The position numbers were made by a program, and so were the translations under genes. Shown in pieces: positions 36,542 to 45,161 of a DNA stretch of 64,000 bases. The notes beneath the pieces are model-generated. The model searched no databases. It saw only the letters and a list, made by a program, of their open reading frames with translations, and was not told the origin of the DNA. This stretch comes from Anthoceros angustus. Lineage: Eukaryota > Streptophyta > Anthocerotopsida > Anthocerotales > Anthocerotaceae. How positions within the stretch are numbered: the stretch's first letter is position 1; every line of letters starts with the position of its first letter. The stretch is from positions 1 to 64,000 of the forward strand of contig VJWM01000144.1 in NCBI GenBank assembly GCA_010909165.1, written 5' to 3'.

Positions 36542-37299
36542 ATAAGAGTACTAGTGGATGTATGTACATACATATATGCGATGTTCAAGTGTTGTGAACT
36601 TCTCTCCAACATCCATTAGGTTGTCTTAGTCCAATTCCTCTATGAAATTCTTGGTTTAATATCAAATTGTGCCAAAGTCCACAACAAAAGCTCTTAATAA
36701 TATGTCCAACCTACGGACTACAGCACTATAGGTTGTAATACATTATACATATATAAAATACCAGCGTGATCAATGTTGTGTCACCGAATTTTGTAGGGAT
36801 GGCGTTATAGAATGTTAATTATAACCCGTGAGCACTAGACGAACCATGATCGCTCACAACACTCACTCTATCCGATCGAACATACGATGAAATCTTGCAA
36901 GGCACACGATCTCACAGTGCTGTAATACATTACATCCATATATATATAAACTACCAACGTGGTGGTGGTTCGAATTTTGTAGAGATGGCGTTATAGAATG
37001 TTAATTATAACCCGTGAGCACTAGACGAACCATGACCGCTAACAACACTCAAGACTATCCAATCGAACATACGATGATTGCAAGGCATACGATCTCATTG
37101 GGCCAAGAACATGATATCGTTTGATGCCAAGCAAACTTCAATTCTTGCTAGGTCATCGATGCGACTGGCGGGCATATGTTTGATTACCTTCGATTTGCCG
37201 AGCGCCGATCCGATCAACCGGAGCTGGATGCAGCTCGTGCACCCCATCCACTAAGCCGGAGCTCCACCTCGGTGAAGGACCAAAAGAAAAAGTGAACAA

Positions 37300-37640
37300 T
37301 TTGTCGTGACGAGATCGCGATCGGTCCCAAGCCATCCTTGTCGAGCTACCGAGTTGAGAGCTGCTGAATCTTTAATGCTGCCCTTCAAACCGTGTGCATT
37401 TGTCGTTGTCTTTGGAATGCGGCAGCCTATTAACTTTTGTTGCCAATGGTGTGGGACATGTGTGCAAGATCCGCGAGTTGAAAGAAGCGCGGTTTTATTA
37501 GCATGGCCACAAAAGGATGTCGTAACGTGGAATGCCCTTGGATCCGGTCTTGCAAAATGTGGTGAGTCAAACATCACGCCACGTTTTGACAAGTGAGGCA
37601 CAAGGATGTGGTGAAAGGGAATGCCTAAGGATCTAGCTCT
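37300..37640 (+). pseudogene. PPR-protein relic, copy 6
   Basis: Open frame 37306-37596 through PQKDVVTWNALGSGLAKCG and into the second motif (PRFDK), after which a one-base difference (AAGTGAGGC versus AAGCCGAGGC) ends it. It is otherwise as well preserved as copy 5. Confidence 0.55.
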
Positions 37641-37661
37641 TGTCGGAGTAGGTTGCATATG

Positions 37662-38541
37662 CTTACGACGCTAAGGGAAGATGCTTAGGATGCTAAGGAT
37701 GGATGATTAGGATGCTAAGGACACATGCTTAGGATGCTAAGGGAAGATGCTTAGGATGCTAAGGGCGGTGGCTCCCTCCCACAAAGCCAACATTATCCGA
37801 ACCAAATTGTAAAGTTTCAAACATGAAAGACAAATCAAAAAGTAGTTTGAGTTATTTGAGTAGTCGAATACATTATATAATATTAAAAATAAATTAGAGT
37901 GATTGAAGAAATTCTTTGTCACTTTAAATAATTTTCAATAATAAATCATGATTAATGATCCTTGATTATTTAATTATAGTTTGAATTTTGAAACCCGACA
38001 TGCTCACATGTCCTAGTGCCATAGGGTGACATGAGTATGCAAAAGAGTGTGTCATAAGGTGCAGCAACGCCGCAAATAGTGTGTTACAGGGTGTGGTAGG
38101 GAGTGGCAGCCCATAAATAAATGAACCTGAATTAATTAGTATGGCTGGTGGTTCAAGGATCCCGGACCTAAAAATTCTTATCACGACTTCGAAAAAACAA
38201 CGAACGGTTACACATTATGTAACATATTGGTGTGGGGAAGCGTTACATGAGTGTGATGTGCTAGGCGTATGCTTATCTAGAATCTTTTTTCCCATATATT
38301 GGGTACATACCCCTTGGAAAAGAAGAGCCTGGAATGTGTAGGAATTTCGGAAGGTTGCGCGAAACTTGAAAGGGCAGCAGCAGGTTCCGGTGGTCAAACC
38401 GCTGGACATTGAGGGGTGAAAGTGGTGGGTGACATGATGTGCATACGAATTAAGGTGAGGCACAAGGATGTGGTGAAAGGGAATGCCTAAGGATCTAGCT
38501 CTTGTCGAGTAGGTTGCATATGCTTACGATGCTAAGGCGGT
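37662..38541 (+). repeat. Last, truncated unit of the array and its right border
   Basis: Minisatellite 37662-37763 and spacer 37770-38258, then about 125 bp of unique sequence (38260-38385). Short F-box (38386-38460) and PPR-tail (38461-38510) pieces and a single minisatellite unit follow, ending in CTAAGGCGGTGG at about 38541. Beyond this point nothing matches the array. Confidence 0.85.
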
Positions 38542-38661
38542 GGAAGTTGGATCTTGAAGACATTCAGGGTGCCGAGCCAGGGAGGAGAAGGGGACGAAGG
38601 ACGAGGGTTGGGAAGCGAAGGAATTCCTTTGGACAGGAAGGGGTTTATTCAGCGAGCAGGG

Positions 38662-39096
38662 ATGCCAAACAGGTCAAGCGGCCCTTTCGACCAAGACTGG
38701 ACGCCTGTGGTGGTGCACAAGAGAGGGGCCAAGGCGTCGGACTCGCGTGACCCTAAGGCGGTGAACGCGGCCATCAGGGCCGGTGCCGATGTCCTGACCA
38801 TCAAGAAGTTCGATGCCGGCACCAACAAGAAGGAGGCGTCCGTGTCCGTCAATGCTCGCAAGCTCGATGAAGAGACGGAGCCCGGGTCCCTGGAGAAGGT
38901 GCCCTCCGAGGTGCGCCACGCCATCCAGAAGGCCAGGATTGACAAGAAGCTGACGCAGGCGCAGCTAGCGCAGCAGATTAACGAGCAGCCTAAGGTGGTG
39001 CAGGAGTACGAGGCTGGGAAGGCGGTGCCGAATCAGCAGGTGCTGTCTAAGATGGAGCGCGTGCTGGGCGTGAAGCTCAGAGGGAAATTGAAGTGA
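38662..39096 (+). CDS. MBF1: Multiprotein bridging factor 1 (MBF1), transcriptional coactivator
   Basis: MBF1 links sequence-specific activators, usually bZIP type, to TATA-binding protein, and in plants it acts in heat and other stress responses. The 144-residue product has the N-terminal MBF1 domain (QDWTPVVVHK at 11-20, DPKAVNAA at 30-37, KKFDAGTNKK at 48-57) and a Cro/C1-type helix-turn-helix at about 87-141 (KKLTQAQLAQQINEQPKVVQ, GKAVPNQQVL). The start MPNR and DPKAVNAA resemble the stress-induced MBF1c type more than MBF1a/b. ATG 38662 is chosen because it gives the family's usual length; the frame is open further upstream to 38554 without conserved sequence. It is a single exon. The repeat array ends only about 120 bp before the start codon. 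The gene converges with MOT1. Confidence 0.95.
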   Translation: MPNRSSGPFDQDWTPVVVHKRGAKASDSRDPKAVNAAIRAGADVLTIKKFDAGTNKKEASVSVNARKLDEETEPGSLEKVPSEVRHAIQKARIDKKLTQAQLAQQINEQPKVVQEYEAGKAVPNQQVLSKMERVLGVKLRGKLK

Positions 39097-39980
39097 TTTA
39101 GGGTGAGTTGGTGAGTGAGACTGTGAGTGACTGGGTTGCTTTGATGAGGTGAGGGAAGGGGAGCCATGGAGCTCATGATTTTGGTTGGGTAGGATGTGCA
39201 GACCGGTGCGAACATGCAGGCATGATGCAGTATCCTGCTCCATCGTTTGTGGAGTTGTAGCTGGCCTGGGGCTTTTGGTGGCTGGAGCCTGTGGTCTTCT
39301 CAGTTGTTGTCCCTAGGGTTTCCATCTCCAGAGAGATAGGGAGGAGGGTTTAGCTTATTCATTTGTCCACTTTGTGCTGGGTTTGTGCTCACCTTGTGAG
39401 TCAGGGAAGTCCAATCTCAGAACCGCGTGAGACGAGACCTTGTTGCCTTCGCCATTTGTAAATCTCTTGTACAAGCTTTTTTAGCTTTTAGTTGAGAATT
39501 ATGTGTTCTTGACAGTTATGGATATTGTCGTGGGAAGTTGGAAAAGATGGAAAAATCTCTTCATATTACATCTAGTTTATACTGAACACTCTAAAACAGA
39601 TTTGCAGTTGCCCTTTCCGGACATCTCTGCATATTCGATTTACATATAAATGTATAAAAAAAGTTAGCTTCCTGTCAGAATGCTCTTTTGAATCTTTACG
39701 TAGGTCCTAGCCAAAGAATAATAAGGAGCGCAGGCAGACATATCGATGATGACTCATCGGTAGATGATAGATAGTCGAAACTAGCTGGACCTACCACTGC
39801 TGCTAGAAGGTAGCTATGTAATAGTCGTGGGACAGTCTATGTCTCCGGTACCCACCGCTGCTGCTAGGAGGTAGCTATGTAGTAGTCGCAGGCAGTGTAT
39901 GACTCCGGTACTCACCGCTGTATGCTTACTGGTCATTGTGTTGAAGACAATGGGGAGAACTTGGTCTGAAACGTTCCACA
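39097..39980. other. Convergent intergenic region MBF1/MOT1
   Basis: Holds the 3' ends of two converging genes. The part after MBF1 is T-rich with AATAATAAGG at about 39717. There is no open frame of note apart from the short repeat described separately. Confidence 0.6.
39791..39920. repeat. 60-bp tandem repeat, just over two copies
   Basis: The unit contains CTGCTAGAAGGTAGCTATGTA and ends in CTCCGGTAC. The first copy is at 39791-39850 and the second at 39851-39910, with a few substitutions; a third starts (TCACCGCTG) and stops. It lies in the probable 3' flank of MOT1. Confidence 0.85.
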
Positions 39981-41661
39981 TCAACGAAGCCCTGGAATCC
40001 TTCGAATGTGCCTCCTCAGGTCAAGGTTTCCCGATCGCAAGTTGAGGAGAAGAACCAAGTAAATACCAGCTATAAAGCCCTGAGCTGCCGACGAGGTAGT
40101 TGAGACCACTGCTGTAACAAGCATGATAAAGGCATCAAGCCTAGTGTTCTGGTCCCTGCACGCCATAGCCAGCTCCACTCCAGCAAACAAGAGAAGTACC
40201 CCGAGCAGGCCGATTGGGAACATTGCCAGAATCTGCACCAGCGAGTTTCCCAGAACAAGACCGATCACCAGCTTGGCTGTTCCCAGAATCACCACTGACA
40301 GGCCGCTGTTAGCCCCGAATCTGTACTGCCCAGCCAGTCCTCCAGCTCCATGGCAGACTGGCATTGCTCCAAACCAGCACCCAACAATGTTCATCAGCCC
40401 CACTGACGTCGAGACGGCAAAGGCTGTGACATCGGTTTTGAGAGGAAAGAGATCCTCAGACAGCTTCACCACTGCAATCACCGAGTTGAGGACACTCAGA
40501 GGGAGCTGGGGAATGGCTCCCCTCAAGAACCCAGTCTTCCAGTCGCTCCAGGATATGCTGACCACCTGAAATGGGATAGGAAGAAAGAGCAAGACGCTCG
40601 TTAGGACTGAAAGGAGGGGAGCAAGATGTGACAATGGGTGCAGATGGATCAGTGGAAAAAGGCTTGCCTTGATACTGGAGGGACCAAACGTCAGTGCACT
40701 GAAGATGCTGGGATCACGGACAAAAGCAAGAACAACCCCGAGCAGGAAGACTATGAGAGCTGCTGGGACGACATAGCTCTGTTGCTCCATCTGTCCAGCA
40801 GGAGCACTGGTTGGCAGAAGAGAAGCGGTGACAGAAGGCTCCCTCCTTCCTTCCCCTTGCTGCCCAGCTCCACTCTCGGCATCCTCTTCTCCAAGAAACC
40901 TGCCAATGCGCTGCTTCACATGCCTCACCTGGTGGTGCTCACTAGCACTTCCAGAGCTGCAGCTCTGCCTGCTGCCTCCAGCTCCCACAGCTAGCACAAC
41001 AAACGAGAAGCCCACAAGAGCCAGCACCCTCCCATCCAAGCCCAGCCATGGCCGAGCTCCAGGAGACTTCCCAGTGGCGAAGTTCTGCTGATTCAACATA
41101 TACTTCACAGCAGTAGACCCGAAGCTGAGGCCCTGCGAGAGCTGGATTCCTCGAACCACAGAAACCGGCACCAGCCACTGCACCCAGCTCATCAACCCCG
41201 TGATGCCCAGAAACAGGAGCACAAACGCCGTGGACAGCCCTGGTACCCACATCGTCCTCCATCAGCGTCCAGACCATTTAAATGCAGAACAGACATCCAC
41301 CACCCGAGAAGAAGAAGAAGAAGATCTCACCAGCCGCCATGATCTGAGGAATTGTGAGCGGGTTTCCCTCCGTGATGGCCACCGCAGCTATGGACTTCAT
41401 GGGCTGCACTGGCATGGGCACCCCGAACACGCATCCTGTGATGATGTTGTACAGCCCAGTGAAGACGAGTGTTGTGCCCAGATCCAGATTGTTCACCAAA
41501 GCCAAGGCCAGCACGATGGGCACAAAAGTGCCCAAATCGCCCAACGACCCGCTGATTTCCTGCACGATGGTCTTGCTCTTCACCTCCACATTGGACTTGA
41601 TCTTGGTAACCCAAGTCTCCCAGGCACCCGCCTCCCAGGCCTCCTCCGACCGGTCGGCCAT
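39981..41661 (-). CDS. MOT1: Molybdate transporter, MOT1 type (sulfate-transporter-related)
   Basis: Imports molybdate for molybdenum-cofactor enzymes such as nitrate reductase. Three exons on the minus strand: 41661-41331, 41239-40668 and 40565-39981, giving 495 residues. ATG 41661 (MADRSEEAW) is the first in frame; upstream there is only a TTG. Family motifs in order: GSLGDLGTFVPIVLAL, GVPMPVQPMKSIAAVAI, NPLTIPQIMAAG, GIQLSQGLSF, RPWLGLDG, the signature MPVCHGAGGLAGQYRFGA at about 370-387, and GVELAMA. About ten hydrophobic segments are visible. A hydrophilic loop at roughly 198-265, rich in S, Q, E and G, is longer than in Arabidopsis MOT1, which has about 456 residues. Intron 1 is GT-AG (91 bp). 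Intron 2 (40667-40566, 102 bp) has a GC donor, and skipping its removal would leave the frame open. The gene is divergent to PYG7. Confidence 0.93.
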
Positions 41662-42081
41662 GCCTTCCACTTCCTGCAAGCGCCCACTCTATGGCACACC
41701 ACACAAATCCCAAGCCCCCACACTAGAAATCCACCCGAAACCCAGGACTGTCGAGGGAGATGGATATCCTCTCGACCAGCCCACCCGTAGGCCAAGCCCA
41801 CACCAGCCTGCCCTGCTGCTGCTGCTGCCCACAGCCTCACACGCTCCTCGGGATGGTTTATAGATGATGTGGGGTCAAGCTCCTGTGCGCAGCGTCCCGT
41901 GCAGGGCCGCGACACCTTTCTTTTCCCAACACGCAAGAACGACGTCATCGCCTTGCAAATCCGTCCAACACTGCACGGAGCCTGACTCCGAGCCTGTCCC
42001 GGTTCTGCCTCCTACTTGGAGGCTTTTTTTAAGGCCTGCTTGATCCTGCCCGGATTCCTCCTCCCAGTCTCACCATGAGCC
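41662..42081. promoter_or_regulatory. Shared bidirectional promoter region MOT1/PYG7
   Basis: Start codons of two divergent genes lie 420 bp apart. The region contains an ACGTCA element, as recognised by bZIP factors, at about 41941-41948 (GACGTCATCG) and a GCAGCAGCAGC-type repeat near 41815-41830. No clear TATA box is seen for either gene. An out-of-frame ATG at 42075 precedes the PYG7 start by 7 bases. Confidence 0.5.
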
Positions 42082-43290
42082 ATGGCTGCCTCCGCAGCCC
42101 CGGCTTGGGCCTCCTGCTCCTCGCTCATATTCAGCGCAACTTCGTCGCACCTCTCTGCACCCAAGGTCCTGGGTGTGGCCTTGCGCTCAGATCGTGATGG
42201 CGGATTCGAGTGCGGATGCTCATCTTCCTCTTCCTCCTCCACCGACCGGCTGCATCTGCGTGCCTGGAGCTGCCGGCGAAGGAGCGGGGAATTTTCCGTG
42301 CTGCAGGTGGCGGCGGGGAATGGGTTGGTGGTGTCCCGGAAGGAGATGAGGGCGGTGGGGGGATGGATGGGGAGGATGGGATGGTCTGAGGATGGGAAGG
42401 GACTGGGGTGGATGGCAGCATTGATGGGGGATGGCAGGAAGCATCTCTTCTCCAGGTGCCTGGAGCTGGCATTGCCGGTGCTGGCTGGTGCGCCGGCGCT
42501 GGTGGGATTGGCAGGGCCTTCTCTTGCTGGGGGGTTAGGGCAGCCGAACGAGGTGTTTGGAGAAGTGGGAGCATTGTTGGAGGTCGGAGTGCAGCTGATC
42601 TACCTTGGCCTGCTGCTGCTGTTTCTTGGAGTGGGAACTTTCCTGGTGGTTCGGCAGGTGCTTGTGCGCAGAGAGCTGGAGACAGCTGCCAAGGAGCTGC
42701 AGGTAGGTATGGATGGAAGGGTTTGATGAACATGGTGATGGTGTTATTGGGATCCAGGTTGATCTTCCTCTGAGGTTCCCGGATTCGTGTAGGATCGAGT
42801 GCGAAGTGGTGAGGCGAGCTCAGAAGAGTACTATGAGCTGGGAGCAATCTTTTTGAGGAAGAAGCTGTATTCCACTGCCAACAAGTATCTGGAGCAGGCT
42901 ATCAAGAAGTGGGATGGTGATGATCAAGATTTGGCTCAGGTCAGGTCACCTTCTTCAGCAGCTCGTGTGGGGTTGGAGCTTTACTTCTGGATGGTGTGTG
43001 CTTACAGATGTGATAGCCTGCAGGTGTACAATGCGCTTGGCTTCTCCCTGTACAGCGACGACGAGGTGGATGCCGCTGTTGTTCAGTATGAGAAGGCCGT
43101 GAAGCTTCAACCGGGATATGTCAAGGCTTGGAATAATCTCGGGGACGCTTACGAGAAGAAGAAGGATTACAAGAAGGCTTTGAAAGCGTACCAAGAAGCA
43201 TTGCAGTTCGACCCCACGAACAAGATTGCACTTGCTCGCAGGGACGTGGTGAAGGAAAGAGTGAAGATGTTTCAGGGAATTCCGGATTAG
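42082..43290 (+). CDS. PYG7: Photosystem I assembly TPR protein, PYG7/Ycf37 family
   Basis: Needed for stable assembly of photosystem I in thylakoid membranes; cyanobacterial and algal relatives are called Ycf37. Three exons: 42082-42702, 42793-42939 and 43024-43290, all phase 0, giving 344 residues. Residues 1 to about 75 are rich in S, A and R, as in a chloroplast transit peptide. Hydrophobic segments lie at about 126-148 and 168-190, the latter followed by [17 protein letters not shown], which is characteristic of PYG7. The C-terminal half has three tetratricopeptide repeats (about 220-250, 257-289 and 290-323), including [20 protein letters not shown]. Intron 1 is 90 bp (GTAGGT...TAG) and contains a stop in frame. 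Intron 2 is 84 bp and has none, so its retention would insert 28 residues between TPR 1 and 2. Function rests on similarity; symbol confidence is high. Confidence 0.93.
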
Positions 43291-43676
43291 CAGTCCCGCA
43301 TCTGCTTCCGGATCCAGTTTTGTGTTTACTTCAGCGAGGATGACGAATTGTATTCTCCCGTGGCTTCTTTTGAGGAGTGGGTTTTGCTACTGGTGGTCTG
43401 GTCTGTGGGCAACATCAGTGTCCGAGAACGTATCACACAAGACTGCGCAAGAAAGGTCTGCGTGCACGGTAGCTGACAGCGTTTTTCATAACGCCCCAGG
43501 GGCTTGCAGCTGCACACCTAGCTTTATAGGTGTAGGCCATCCACATCTGCTACAGGTTTACCCTAAGAACTCCATCGCCGACAGCGCATTCCACCAAAAA
43601 TGGGACCATTTTGTAAGGCAAAACATGTGCCTTTCAAGAAGAATCTCAGCGGTCTCTCCGGCCATAGACCAACTAA
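43291..43676. other. Convergent intergenic region PYG7/PGD
   Basis: 386 bp between two stop codons facing each other. It must hold both 3' untranslated regions, so the transcripts probably lie very close or overlap. No separate gene is seen. Confidence 0.6.
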
Positions 43677-45161
43677 TTATATGCGAGACCCGGTAAGGAC
43701 CTTGCCTCCCTTGGCAATCTTGAACCACTCAGTGTGGAAGGCACCTCCGGCATCAACACGCTCATAGGTGTGGGCACCGAAGTAGTCTCGCTGGGCCTGC
43801 ACGAGGTTGGCAGGAAGCCGTGCCCTGCGGTAAGTGTCGAAGTATGCCAGACTGGCACTCATGCCTGGGGTGCTGACACCAACGCTGATGGCCAGGCTCA
43901 CCACCCGTCTCCATGCAGCTTGCCTTTCCACCATCTCCTTGGCGAACTCGGGGTCCACCAGAAGGGAAGCCAGCTTGGCGTTGCGGTCGTAGGCCTGCTT
44001 GATTCTGTCGAGGAAGATGGCACGAATGATGCATCCACCCTTCCAGATACGCGCTAGCTCGCCCAGGTTCAGGTCCCACCCTTGCTCGATGCTCTTGGCA
44101 CGGATCAGGTTCATGCCTTGGGCATAGCTGCAGATTTTGGATGCATACAGTGCCTTCCTCACATCATCAACCAGCTGCTTCTTGTCCACATTCTTGGAAG
44201 CCAGGATATCACCAACACCAGCCTCCTTGAAGATCGCAGCAGCAGCCAACCTCTCTTCCTTCAACCCGCTCAGAAACCGAGAATCTAAGGAAGCAGCAAT
44301 AGTAGGGGCAGCGATGGACAACTCCGCAGCTTGCTGCACAGTCCACTTCCCCGTCCCCTTCATGCCGGTCTTGTCAAGAATCTTATCAACCAGCTCCCCG
44401 TCTCCCTTATCATCCTTCACAGCAAAGATATCCGCAGTAATCTCCACCAGAAAACTCTCCAACTCCCCCTTGTTCCACTCACTGAAGGCCTCATGCAGCT
44501 CCGCGTTGGTCAACCCTCCAACAGACTTGAGCACATCATAAGCTTCCGAGATGAGCTGCATATCACCATACTCGATCCCATTGTGCACCATCTTCACGAA
44601 ATTCCCAGATCCACCCTTCCCAACGTATGTCACACACGGGCCGTCATCAACCTGGGCAGCCACCTTCTTCACGATATCCTCAATGTAATGGTAAGCCTCA
44701 GGAGTGCCTCCAGGCATCAGGGACGGCCCGTTCCGGGCTCCCTCCTCACCTCCAGACACCCCCATCCCCAAATACAGCAGCCCCTTCTCCGCCACCTGCT
44801 TGGCCCGCCGTTCCGTGTTCTCATACCACTCATTCCCACCATCCACAATGCAGTCCCCGGGCTCCAGATACTCCGACAGAGTCTCGATCGTCTGGTCCAC
44901 AGGAGCTCCAGCCTTCACCAAAATGATCACCGACCGTGGCTTCTGAATGGACAGCACAAAATCCTTGGGAGTGTAGTACCCCCGGAGAGGCAGGTTTCCT
45001 TCCAACTTCGCCCGTTCCACGGTCTCATCCACCTTGCTGCTGCTACGATTGTACACTGAAATCGGGAACCCTTTTTCCGCGATGTTCAGGGCCAGATTCT
45101 GCCCCATCACGGCCAGCCCAGCCAGCCCTATCCGGGACAGGGTCGCAGCGTCCAAAGCCAT
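43677..45161 (-). CDS. PGD: 6-phosphogluconate dehydrogenase, decarboxylating, NADP-dependent
   Basis: Oxidises 6-phosphogluconate to ribulose 5-phosphate with release of CO2 and formation of NADPH, the third step of the oxidative pentose phosphate pathway. A single exon of 494 residues, as is usual for plant PGD genes. The NADP-binding N-terminus is GLAVMGQNLALN (about 15-26) with YNRSSSK (37-43). The substrate region is VSGGEEGARNGPSLMPGG (135-152), and the catalytic helix is GNFVKMVHNGIEYGDMQLI with Lys190 and Asn194. The family signature DKTGMKGTGKWTVQ is present. ATG 45161 (MALDAATLSRIG) is chosen because conservation starts there. There is no transit peptide. The C-terminus SRI fits a type-1 peroxisomal targeting signal, like the SKI end of Arabidopsis PGD2, so dual cytosol/peroxisome location is possible. 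A 5' UTR intron is likely but not resolved. Confidence 0.96.
   Translation of the reverse strand: MALDAATLSRIGLAGLAVMGQNLALNIAEKGFPISVYNRSSSKVDETVERAKLEGNLPLRGYYTPKDFVLSIQKPRSVIILVKAGAPVDQTIETLSEYLEPGDCIVDGGNEWYENTERRAKQVAEKGLLYLGMGVSGGEEGARNGPSLMPGGTPEAYHYIEDIVKKVAAQVDDGPCVTYVGKGGSGNFVKMVHNGIEYGDMQLISEAYDVLKSVGGLTNAELHEAFSEWNKGELESFLVEITADIFAVKDDKGDGELVDKILDKTGMKGTGKWTVQQAAELSIAAPTIAASLDSRFLSGLKEERLAAAAIFKEAGVGDILASKNVDKKQLVDDVRKALYASKICSYAQGMNLIRAKSIEQGWDLNLGELARIWKGGCIIRAIFLDRIKQAYDRNAKLASLLVDPEFAKEMVERQAAWRRVVSLAISVGVSTPGMSASLAYFDTYRRARLPANLVQAQRDYFGAHTYERVDAGGAFHTEWFKIAKGGKVLTGSRI

Larger units (their letters stand above)
34082..37661 (+). repeat. Higher-order repeat unit F (3.58 kb)
   Basis: Regular order: minisatellite 34082-34165, spacer 34190-34690, leader 34700-35109, F-box copy 9 (35110), 3' flank 36542-36790, 165-bp repeats, PPR relic ending near 37640. 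A fragment of the PPR module is embedded inside the F-box gene at about 36135-36252. Confidence 0.85.

Noticed and set aside
1-38541. LTR retrotransposon or Helitron as carrier of the array
   Set aside because: I found no reverse transcriptase, integrase or Rep/helicase frame, no terminal repeats with target duplications, and no CTRR end with hairpin at constant unit borders. A Helitron origin remains possible but is unsupported.
42131-42847. 238-codon proline-rich minus-strand frame
   Set aside because: Antisense to PYG7 exon 1 and intron 1; low-complexity composition explained by the sense sequence.
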